Below, one piece after another: positions 1-9,710 of a DNA stretch of 64,000 nucleotides. Location: contig NC_080044.1 in assembly GCF_012489685.1 (NCBI RefSeq), forward strand, positions 62,978,732 to 63,042,731. Direction: 5' to 3'. Numbering within the stretch: position 1 is the stretch's first letter; the number at the start of each line of letters is the position of its first letter. Source of the stretch: Lotus japonicus. Its lineage: Eukaryota > Streptophyta > Magnoliopsida > Fabales > Fabaceae. A program made the position numbers and the translations under genes. Under the pieces are notes generated by a model. It worked only from the letters and a program-made list of their open reading frames with translations, did no database searches and was not told where the DNA came from.

Positions 1-99
1 ATAGACAAATTCAAATCAATAAACTAAAGTTTTGTCCTACAAACACTAAATGTAGTCTACTAAAATGGAGTAGCTAAGTTGGACCAACCGAGAACTGAC

Positions 100-3000
100 C
101 TTTCTATCATCGCCACCAGTAACAAACAGTGTTCCGTCTGATGAAAAGTGACAACACTCAACTTTATGTGAACTTGCCTTTACAAACTTGATCTCCTTAA
201 ATGAGAATTCTAACAAACAGAAGACCATTTAAATTTGAAGTCTTGGGTGAGGTGATTGGGGGGGGGGGGGAGATAATTCATTTACCGGATTCATCATACC
301 TTGATCAACACTTTGTCTATTGACTGCTGCATCAGGAGATAAGTCTGACTTAACATTGTCACCCAAATGTTCACCATCCACAATGTGCTCCATATCATCC
401 TGCCAAATAGTCATTTAATTACCTTGCTGTCAAGTAGTTTTTTTATAGAGAACCCACCTGATCCATGCATAAGAAACCTTACATGTCCACTATATTAATG
501 GAATGATAATCGCAAATATGATCTGAAGTCTGAACCCAATAGTGCTGGGTTTATTTACTCCTAAAAGGTAAGTATTTCTTGTTTTCTACATGGGCCATGA
601 TGCAGGCATACACATAAAATATAGTTTTGCAGCCCCTTTTTGCAGTAGAAATAATTTTTTTTTTTCATTTTACAGATAGAGAAACAGGAGTTCATAACAA
701 AACATAGTGCATTATTAGGATGGCAGTATGGCACAAACATGACTAGGAAATATGTTTATTTCAGATCATGTTATGCATGAGTAGTAATCTAATAAATATA
801 AAGGAGCTCACCAATTGATTCTGTGCTGATGTAAGTGAGCCCAAGCCATTCTGTTGCACAGTCGGTGCTGTCATAACATCTCCTGGTGTTTGTGCAGATG
901 GTGTAGAAGGTGAACTGATACATGATGCTGTGGCCTTTGCAGTTCCTGAGCTATTGGCAGGGCCTGAAGATGATGCAGGCTTTCGCTTTCGCCCGATTTT
1001 TCTTTTGGAAGCCTTAAATTAACATGCACAGAAACTTATTAAAAAACCCAGATATGCATTACAGCGCCTAAATATTGCTCACAGGTACAGAGTAAAAACC
1101 TGGTCATTTCCATCTACTATCATGCTTTCAGAGCCAATTTTTGCTTGCCGCTGGAGACACTGAGACTTCTGGCTTGAAAGAGGATGCTGTGAAGGTTGAA
1201 ACTCCTGAATACTCTTTTGAACTTGTTGCTGCAAAAGACCATTTGATGATATATAATGAATACTCAGTGAGAAGCCCAAAAGAAATAATTTCTAATGGAA
1301 TACATTCTAAGTGGTGGAAAAGTTAATTGAATTCAGGTATAGGTGTAGGTGATACCTGAAGGGACATATCTGAGTCAGGGTGAAGCAATAAAGGGGAACC
1401 AGCTTGTGCAGATCTTCCAATATTAGGAATTGAATCACTTACAAAATCTGACTGGCCATCTCTCTCGAGACCCATAGTTTGAATTTTAAAATACCGTCTG
1501 AGTTTTCTGCTCTCATGATCGCAGACAGATGGTAAAACTGAATTCTGCTGTGCCTGAAGCATAAATTGCGGCTGTCGGGAAAATTGATTGAAAGATGCAG
1601 ACTGCATCGAATTATTCTGCTGCACAAATCCTGAGCGAACTTGATCGAATCCCTAAAATAATTAAGACCTAATCAGAATAGGATTGCTTGGAAAGTTGAA
1701 AGAACACTGTTACAACTAAATTACCAAGATGAAATCCAAGAAAAAATGAAAATTAGAAAGATAAACATCCTGTTTCAGGACACTAAACCAGTAAATACAG
1801 AAAACTATAAATTAAAATAAGAGTTGCAAACAATCAAGAATGATGTTCATGATTACTTGTCTAGACCCTGGAAGTTGCTGGGTCTGATTTTGAGCTTGAA
1901 CATTCGCGGGCAAAATGCTAGGTGTACAGAGAAATGTTTGTCTGCAAAAAGAAGTTGACAATTTGTAAATTCAGCCCAAATTGAGGGAAGCATCAAGAAA
2001 AAGTTGGCATGAATAATAAACACTGTCATCAAAGATAAATGATTGGTAGGAACCCTGTAGTTGTAGTCTGTCCTTTCAACAAAGAGGCATGATTTGAGTC
2101 CAGAAGCTGGCCAACTTTATCAGTTTCCTTTTGCTGCATATTATAAAGTATAAAGAGTATGATGTTGATCATATATAAAAACAACAGGACCTTATTATAA
2201 TTACAGAGTAACAGACTTAATAGTACCTTAATGGTGGCATCATCAAAAGCATCTCTCTGGGGGTGAAGCTTCAACTTGTCATCATACATTTTGATTGGCA
2301 TAACATTACAAATTGCTTGGTTCTTTCTCATCAAAGGATTATTGTGAATAGGACAGTTAGCACAGCCACTAACAAATTGAGTTCCACCTATACATTGCTG
2401 CTGCAGAGCAGGCAGCTGCATTTGTGTTTGTTGATTCTGATTTGGATTCGGAAGCTCTTGCTCTCGCTGCTGCCGCATTTCTCGAGCCTTAATTTGTTGC
2501 ATCTGTCATTTTAAAATTTATATTGAGCTAATAATTTCTGATTTATAGTCTATACCATTTGACTACATATTGAACATATATAAATGAGGGCTAGGAACAG
2601 ATAATGAAGCAAAACTTAGCATAGCATTTAGTTCTGATTTTGAAAGTGACCCATTAACATAAGATGACAGATGTCAAAGTTGAAAATCTTAACCGTCTTA
2701 AAACCAAAAATAGTACATATGGTCATGAAAATAATGCCTAGTAAATAATAGAACTAAGCCATGGATTGCTAAACCAAAATGACCATATATATGACTCTGC
2801 AGCTTATGATGACCAGATAGGCACAATGTAGAAAAACAAAAGGCCTCAATGAGGATCACAACCTTAACCTTGGTTTCCATCATCAAATACTGGAAGCAAC
2901 AAGAGTAAGTACAATGGATATTAAGAACTGCACATACAGATGAATGAGTAATAAGGTTACTAAGGAATTAACCCATGAAAAGAGGTGCACCTTAAGGTAA

Positions 3001-4215
3001 GCCACTGCGGCTTCCGAGCGCCTCGCACCTGTCCTATTAACGAATATCTCCCAAAAGACTGACCACCACTCAAAGAGAAAGCCATTAGGTGCGTCGATGA
3101 CTACAGCAGAAGGCCAAAAGTAAAAGTTAAATTCCGATAAATAGAAGAGCATTTGCATCTACAAATTTTCTTTCCCCTGAGAATTCTCGTATTATTATCT
3201 TACCAACAGGCTCCGTTGAGACATTTCCTTCAGTCTGAAATGTGCTTGCAGAAGCATGTAACTGTCTCTTCACGAAATAATCATGGATGTACTCGTCTAA
3301 CCTGTTCCCCAATGCCAAAAAATCATAATGAGTACTCAATGGCGAGCAAACTACCACAAATAATCAAAATCATAGCAATTAGCAACTAAGAAGACTGTCT
3401 AAGGAAATTGCAAATAAAAATCCAAGCTAAACAATGTCAAACCTAACAAATGCAAAACTTCAACCTACAACACAACAAACCAAAACCTTGATTTCTGCTA
3501 AAACATAAAAGTAGAATACAGCACGCGTTTGGATTTCCGTTGAACACAACATGGAACCACGCGAAATCACGCTAACACCAAACCAAACACGCACTAACTA
3601 TACGATAAATTGCCATTACATTTTCAGAACTAAATAATCAAAATAAGCTACTGAAGGCCAAAGGGTGTGTGAATATACACATAAAGTCCTGCAACACAAA
3701 AACAAACCAACAAAAAAGGAGAAAGGCAGATGAATGTTAAAACCCAAGCAATGCATGAACATGGCAATAGAAGGAAGCTATGAACATGTATCAAAAGAGG
3801 TGCAAAAAACCCCCAAAAATTTAGGGTGTGTTTGGATTTCAGTTGAGATCAACTGGAAAACACTTTCAATCCAACGGAACCTAGGAGTTACTTTCACATT
3901 CGCACATTGGAATTCGTGTTTTTCAGTTGAAACTGTCTTGGAACGTGTGTGAACTGAAAACCAAACACACACTTAAAGCAAAACAACATTATCATCACGT
4001 CAACACCGAATTAAACCAGAACCCTAACACCAAACCCTGAAGCAAAAAGCGACGACGGCATGGAAACTCGTTAATACAAGAAACAAGAAGCGTGAAATCA
4101 AGTACAGAGGAAAAGGAACAAGAGAAGGTTTCAAAGCGAGTGGAAAAACAAGCGGAGAATCGGAATAGGAACGGGATCGTTACATTCGATCAGCTTCATA
4201 GTTGACGCGAGACAT
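100..4215 (-). CDS. LEUNIG/LUH-like transcriptional corepressor, 5' part (12 exons, continues past left edge)
   Basis: Gro/Tup1-type plant corepressor acting in the nucleus with SEUSS-type adaptors. Spliced exons read from the sequence: 4215-4184, 3301-3204, 3100-2991, 2889-2869, 2502-2227, 2133-2054, 1941-1857, 1652-1356, 1228-1100, 1012-812, 399-300 and 209-100. Every junction has GT/AG ends and a compatible phase. The protein starts [11 protein letters not shown], followed by a LisH motif ([14 protein letters not shown]) and the LUFS core ([20 protein letters not shown]). A Gln-rich middle follows, with a basic [19 protein letters not shown] stretch typical of LEUNIG. Exon 12 holds the start of the first WD40 repeat ([21 protein letters not shown]). 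Exon 4 is a 21-bp microexon and the least certain. The LUFS part is diverged from LUG and LUH, so the paralogue is not assigned. The remaining WD40 repeats lie outside the window. Confidence 0.9.
3824..3972. mobile_element. Tourist-like MITE in intron 1 of the LEUNIG-like gene
   Basis: A 149-bp element has inverted ends GGGTGTGTTTGG / CCAAACACACAC and is flanked by TTA on both sides (3821-3823 and 3973-3975). TTA duplications are the hallmark of PIF/Harbinger MITEs. A second, shorter and less clear structure with the same GTTTGGATTTC / CCAAAC ends lies at about 3522-3594. Confidence 0.7.
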
Positions 4216-4410
4216 GGTTTGAAGTGGAGAGCATGGAAATAGGGTTGATCTTGGTGAAACACAGCGTTGAAGAACGCTGTGAGAGTGAGAGTGTGGCTAT
4301 GGCGACGACTGTGAGAGAGAGAGAGAAAAGAGTGGTGTTTCCCGCTACACAGTGAGTGAAGATGGGAAACTAAGTTTACGCTTTACGCAAGGTCTTATAT
4401 ATATAGACCC
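4215..4410 (-). promoter_or_regulatory. 5' leader and TATA box of the LEUNIG-like gene
   Basis: A TATATATATA run at about 4393-4404 lies roughly 180 bp upstream of the start codon on the minus strand. It is followed by a CT-rich leader (CTCTCTCTC near 4310-4325), common in plant 5' UTRs. No transcript evidence is available. Confidence 0.55.
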
Positions 4411-4533
4411 TAATTTTTTTTTTTATTTAGTTCCTTATTTTAATATTATCTTTGTTACAATTTGAAAATTTGATAAGATTTTTTGAAAGAAGATGATATA
4501 ACGGGACTTAAAAAAACGTTATTTTATTGAATA

Positions 4534-5458
4534 GGCTTAATACCTTTTTTTGTCTCTCACTTATCATGATTTTACATTTTTTATCCTTTCAGAAATAAAA
4601 TTAGCAAAATTAGTCTCTTACATTTACACACTTTTACTGTTTTAGTCCCAAATACTAGGGGTGTTCGCGGTTCGGTTTGGACCGATTTTAAGTGAAACAA
4701 AAAACCGATCAAATCAAAATTCATTGGTTCGGTTTCTATCCATTGTTAGAAAAAAAATTCCAAAACCGAACCGAACCAATGATGAACAGTTTGGATCGGT
4801 TCGGTTCATCGGTTTCACAACTTCCCTTTTTTTTTTGTCAATATCAATACCACAACTTTAAATATATTGTAATCACATATGATTCACAACTAAAAAATGC
4901 ATAAAAACGGCAAATCAGTAACTCAATCATAGTTTAATCACAAATCCATAATTCATAATCAACAACTTAAGTACTTAACAATGTAGAAATGCTTAAAATA
5001 GTGTTTAATATTAGTACAATTACAAATTAATCAAAGTTTTCAATCAATAAGAGGGTGCTTTTGTTGTAAACAAAAAACATTCCCAAATTAATAATAGAAA
5101 GCAAAACATAATAAGTCTAATATATATACATATTTTATAAATAATATATATCATCGGTTTGGTTCATTGGTTCATTGGTTTTTAATTTTTTAAACCGTGA
5201 ACCGAACCAATCTTCATTGGTTTTCATCGGTTTGGATCGGTTTTAAACCGAATAACAAAAAAAACCGATCCAATTGCTTTGGTTCGGTTCGGTTCATCGG
5301 TTTCATCGGATCAATCCAATCCAATGAACACCCCTACCAAATAGGGATCATTTTTGCAAAAATTTAAGCAATGTGAAGGATCAAAAGTGCTAATTTTTTT
5401 ATTGGGGACCAAAAGTGCAAAATTATGATAAGTGAGTGACCAAAAGAGCTATTAAGCC
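4534..5458. mobile_element. Non-autonomous Mutator-type element with a nested hAT MITE
   Basis: Inverted ends start GGCTTAATA and continue imperfectly for about 100 bp (calls of the type TCTCTCACTTATCATGATTTT). They are flanked by a perfect 9-bp direct repeat TATTGAATA (4525-4533 and 5459-5467), diagnostic of MULEs. The element is split by the hAT MITE at 4656-5336; without it the element is about 240 bp. No coding capacity. Confidence 0.8.
4656..5336. mobile_element. hAT-type MITE, copy 1 (681 bp)
   Basis: Terminal inverted repeats TAGGGGTGTTC / GAACACCCCTA enclose an AT-rich core with several GGTTCGGTTC / GAACCGAACC subterminal repeats. The flanks are 8-bp repeats CCAAATAC / CCAAATAG (7 of 8 identical), as expected for hAT elements. 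It sits inside the Mutator-type element and is therefore younger. A second copy in inverted orientation lies at 57126-57811. No transposase ORF. Confidence 0.85.
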
Positions 5459-5871
5459 TATTGAATATATAGAGTAGATTAAAATGTATACAAAAGTAAA
5501 GGAACGCTTTTTTATGTGTTAAACTGTCTCGCAACTTTAATGAGATTGTGGTGAAAATTAACTCTCTCCAAAGTGCAGTTTCTCGGGGTCAAAATCTCAA
5601 CTTAGGGGTTCAAATAGTCACATTTATCAATGTGACTAGTAGTGATTAAGTATTAACCATCTTTATATAAATTTGAGTTATGATGCCATAATTATTTAGA
5701 TTCAAATTTAAAGTCTTTTAAATTTTTTACAGTGAATTTTTATTTTAAAAAATAATAAATGAATATCCAACCAATAAATTTTCTAATTCAAGCTAATAAT
5801 ATTTTATAATTGTAGTATAAATTTAAATCAATTAATTAAAATTGTATTCTAATATCTATATAATAAGTTAT
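5459..5871. other. AT-rich spacer with no gene seen
   Basis: Simple AT-rich sequence between two transposon insertions. No ORF, RNA gene or motif can be supported. Confidence 0.6.
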
Positions 5872-6053
5872 GAGATTAATTTCTATGCACCGACGGTGTA
5901 AATAAGTTTTACACTATCATTCAATCACATCCCTCCATTTTGTTAGCTCACAATTAATTTTAAATTTAATAATATCTAAAATAGAAAATGGAAGGTTGTG
6001 ATTGAATGATGGTGTAAAACTTTTTACACCGTCGGTGCATAGAAATCAATCTC
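5872..6053. mobile_element. Mutator-type MITE, family GCACCGACGGTGTAAA, copy A
   Basis: A 182-bp near-palindrome whose ends GAGATTAATTTCTATGCACC / GGTGCATAGAAATCAATCTC are inverted copies. It is flanked by a perfect 9-bp direct repeat ATAAGTTAT (5863-5871 and 6054-6062). It is related to 7719-7896 and 63754-63936. Confidence 0.85.
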
Positions 6054-6448
6054 ATAAGTTATTAGTTTATTGAAGATCTACAATATAAATTATGCTTAAA
6101 ATTAATAATTAATTTTTTATTTTTAAATGTTTGTCACTATCAAAAACACTAGCTCATTCTTAATTAAAAAAATCATTTTTTCAGTTTTTAATTCCAATTT
6201 TATTTTACGTTTTATGTCATCTTTCTATTTTGGCGGTACATTCATTCTTGTTCCCCACGCAACGTTTGTAATTCATTCGGATCATCCAGTTTTTTTTTTA
6301 CATATGGAAAAAAAAAATAACTATCCAGTTATATGCTTTAAAAATAAGTCCAGTTACGTTTTTTAGCTGTGCTGTCCATTGGATTCCGCTATATCTTAAT
6401 TGCATTTATTAACTAGTAATAGTAATATTAATACTAAGTTACAATATT

Positions 6449-7505
6449 GAGTAAAATACACTCCCCTCCCTTAAGGTTCGCCAATATGACACTCAGCCCC
6501 ATTCTTGATTAAAATCTACACTCCACCCCACCTACTCTACCAAGTTAACTACATCTTAAAAGATGCTCACGGAATATTCTCTTTAATTCCAAACTAATAG
6601 ATTTAAATTTTTAAATAATAAAAAAAATTATTATTATTTTTATTTAAAAAATTTAAGAAATTTACTATTAATATTTTTATAATAATCTATTTGAAACTAG
6701 TTACTGTATTATATGTTGACGAAAGCTACAAATATTCTCACAATATAATTCATAATATTAGATGACTTTTTTTCATCATAAAATTCATCTTGGATTATAT
6801 AATTTCAAGATATATGAATTATATTTTAATTTCTTATTAGTACATTAAAAAGATAAATTGCATCATCTAAGACTTCCCATACCCAACTGATATATCCCAG
6901 AGCTCTTACCACTTGAGCTATCATTCAAGGACATACAACATCAGATATGAAACTATACCTTATTCAGTTATTCTAGCAGACCAAGCACCTCACGTAATAA
7001 TCATCTCTTATTTGTTGCATTTTCCATTTTATTTGCTAAGATAATATTGCATGTTGCAAGTGCAACCAATCTATGAAGCTAATAATATACTAATTTAGAA
7101 GGTGACCAGAACAATCATAAATTTGTTTTTGGAATTTTTATTGGAATAAATGTCATCTAATTAATCATGAAATTTTGTTAGTACAATTAATCATCTAATA
7201 GAAGTATTTTTTTAGTCTAAATTTATATATGTAAACTTAAATGTTATTGATATTCCTATACAATATTGTGAAAATATTTAATTGTAAATATCTTAAACTT
7301 CTTGAAATAAAAAGTAATAAAGGGAATTTTTTTTAATTTTATTATTATTTAAATTTATTAGTTTGGAATTAAAGAGAATATTCTCGAGCATCTTTTAACA
7401 TGTAGTTAACTTGTTAGATTGAGTGGGGTGGAGTGTAGATTTTGGTTAAGAATGGGGTTGAGTGTCAAATTAGCAAATCTCAAGGGAGGGGAGTGTATTT
7501 TACTC
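6449..7505. mobile_element. Long-TIR non-autonomous Mutator-type element (1057 bp)
   Basis: Inverted repeats of about 160 bp begin GAGTAAAATACACTCCCCTC and end with its complement. They are flanked by a perfect 9-bp duplication TACAATATT (6440-6448 and 7506-7514). The interior is AT-rich with no transposase, and contains a SINE-head relic on the minus strand near 6870-6930. Confidence 0.88.
6870..6930 (-). mobile_element. SINE head relic (tRNA-like A box)
   Basis: On the minus strand the motif TAGCTCAAGTGGTAAGAGC matches a tRNA-derived A-box region like that of the SINE at 63388-63550. No convincing B box follows, so this is a fragment or a chance match. Confidence 0.35.
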
Positions 7506-7589
7506 TACAATATTTAATTTACTTCAACTTTTACTTACTAGTATTATTATATGTACTACAGTATTAAAATCAATTATTCTATTATATTT

Positions 7590-7727
7590 ATTACTATTTA
7601 AAACATGTATTTACTACTATTTAATTTTACTTAAACATTTAAATCAAGAGAAAAAATATTATTACTATTTAAAACATGTATTTACTACTATTTAATTTTA
7701 CTTAAACATTTAAATCAAGAGAAAAAA
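7590..7727 (+). repeat. 71-bp direct duplication next to a MITE
   Basis: The sequence starting ATTACTATTTAAAACATGTA occurs at 7590-7656 and again at 7661-7727, nearly identical over 67 bp. The repeat runs through the target duplication and the first nine bases (GAGAAAAAA) of the MITE at 7719, so the duplication happened after the MITE inserted or as part of that event. Confidence 0.8.
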
Positions 7728-7896
7728 GATGATGCACTAACAGTGTAATTTTTTTACACCGTTAACCAATCAAATTGTAAGGATGTGTCACATTAATTAA
7801 TGAAATTAAAAAATAAACAAATTTCTCACATCTTGAAATCTAATTGGTTAACTGTGCAAAAAAAAATTACACCGTCAGTGCATAGAAATTAAACTC
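7719..7896. mobile_element. Mutator-type MITE, family GCACCGACGGTGTAAA, copy B
   Basis: A 178-bp element with inverted ends around GATGCACTAACAGTGTAA / TTACACCGTCAGTGCAT. Flanks TTAAATCAA / TTAAACAAA (7710-7718, 7897-7905) match at 8 of 9 positions. Confidence 0.75.
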
Positions 7897-7949
7897 TTAA
7901 ACAAATCACTATGTTTGTGAAACTATTGTGTTACACTTTTAATTAATGT

Positions 7950-8107
7950 TAAATTAGTCTCTAATATTATAAACAGGTTTCATTTTAGTTTCATTTTGTA
8001 AGTGATGTTTAATGACGGTTAAAAACAACCAGTAATTATAAAAATTATTGTCACTTCATTTTTCATCGAGAGACTAAAATGAAACTCACTTATAAAATCA
8101 GGGACTG
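7950..8107. mobile_element. Small TIR element, family unclear
   Basis: Imperfect inverted repeats around GTTTCATTTTAGTTTC / GACTAAAATGAAAC sit near the two ends, with GTCTCTAAT and GGGACTGAT outer motifs seen in many legume DNA elements. No clear target duplication was found. Confidence 0.45.
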
Positions 8108-8117
8108 ATAATCATTA

Positions 8118-8960
8118 TCTTTTTTTTTGTTAAAAGGTGGGGCGAGGCCCCAAAAAGAAAAGCTAACTAGGAGCCAAAGAAAGGGATAGGGAACAAACTC
8201 CCAGCCATCCTAAACAAGCAAACTATGACATTCTCTAAACGGAGAATCTACAAGGTGGGTACCGAAAGGGAAGCGGCGACCAATATGCAGCATGTAAGGG
8301 AAAGTATAACTAATAATTTATTAGTAATATGCTTAAGAAGAATGAAACATAAACCACTTAAACTAATCGTCATTTCGCAATTTCTACTTAAAAGTAGCGT
8401 AAATATTTTTCAAATGCATAAAACTTTAACAAATAACTCAATCTAAAAATTGATGTAATTTTTCTGTTTGCGAGAATGAAAATCCTTCTGCACTAAGCCA
8501 TTTAGAATTTAGATCATCAAGTCTTGGGGCCTTGAAGTCTCCATGGTTAAAAATAGTCTCCTTAATCTCCTTTCTAGTAACAGATAGGGTGAGACAGTGT
8601 TCAGCTCAGAGGAAACCAAACTGGGCATATAAAATAAACATTCTGCCAAGTCATGGGTTTTAGATTTGGAGTACACCTCACTAAAGTGATATAGGACCAG
8701 ATCATGAATTTTCTCCTGCTCTTCCACCCAAGAGCAAGTATTATCCTTGATTCTTTCTAGCTTGTTTCTATCTCTCATTTGGACAGTTAAAGCATAAAAA
8801 ATAGTATTCTTATTCCCCATTTGAGCTACTTAACTCTTCATCTTTGGCTCCAGTAAATCTCTTCCTACCTCCATAATTCTATAATTTTAGCTTGTTGTCT
8901 TCTTATTTGGTAATTTAGACTTCTCTCTCAACACTCCTTATATGGATAGCAGAGCAGTCT
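8118..8960 (-). pseudogene. Decayed LINE fragment (3' tail and reverse transcriptase N-side)
   Basis: On the minus strand, 8820-8509 reads MGNKNTIFYALTVQMRDRNK and continues as a degraded version of the linker before the reverse transcriptase of plant L1 elements (compare the GDRNTKYFHAQTIVRRKRN stretch in the intact LINE at 22012-26094). A separate poly(T)-led segment at 8118-8290 looks like a LINE 3' end (GGCCTCGCCCCACC then A-run on the minus strand). The two parts may come from one or two insertions. Not functional. Confidence 0.6.
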
Positions 8961-9157
8961 CTTACATTTCAGAGTCAGGGTCTTTTCAAAACCTTTTGTC
9001 AGTTGTACCTCACATATCATCCCCATGGTCTTTGTTATATAGGTATTTAATTTTGAGAAATTCTACACAGTATTTAATTTTGTGACTAATGTAGCACCCT
9101 GTAGTTCTTCAAGCTTAGCATTGCTCAACCATAGTGTCTTCTTGAGCAATCTCCTTA

Positions 9158-9376
9158 GGCTTTGTTTGTGAGCTTTTAGGGGAGGTTAGAGGAAGACTTT
9201 GAGGGAAAGGTGAGGGGAGGCCAAGGGAGAGGGCCGTATGCCCTTCCCCTATTTATACTTTTAAGTCTAGAAGCGCCCAATTTGGAGGAACTAAAAAATA
9301 TAACTAAGGAATTTGGAGGATTATTAGAAATACCTCAAACGCTTCCCCTAATTAAAATCTCCCAAACAAAGGAGGC
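9158..9376. mobile_element. Probable MITE with CTTTGTTTG ends
   Basis: The left end CTTTGTTTGTGAGCTTTTAG and the right end AAAATCTCCCAAACAAAG are inverted relative to each other. A purine-rich GGGGAGG segment lies inside. No clean target duplication was identified. Confidence 0.5.
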
Positions 9377-9710
9377 TTCTCATAACATGACCGCCAACTC
9401 CAAAACCAGCCCAATTTTCATAACATTTCGGAGAAGTATCATGAGTGGAAACTGGTGATACAATTTCTGATAAGTACAAATTCATACAAATCTCAAGAAT
9501 TACTTGCTGCAGTTCGCACATACGTGTTGAATCTCTTCACCCTGCTCTACTATTACAAGCTTATCCTAAATTCTTAATGTTCTTAATTCCAAAATCAAAA
9601 CTTTCTACTCAACCAATATGCAGAAATAAATGTCCTACAGAGCACAGTGGCACAAGTGGAAAATAATTCGTGGGGCTTGCAACACAAAGAAGATAACAAG
9701 GTCATGATTT

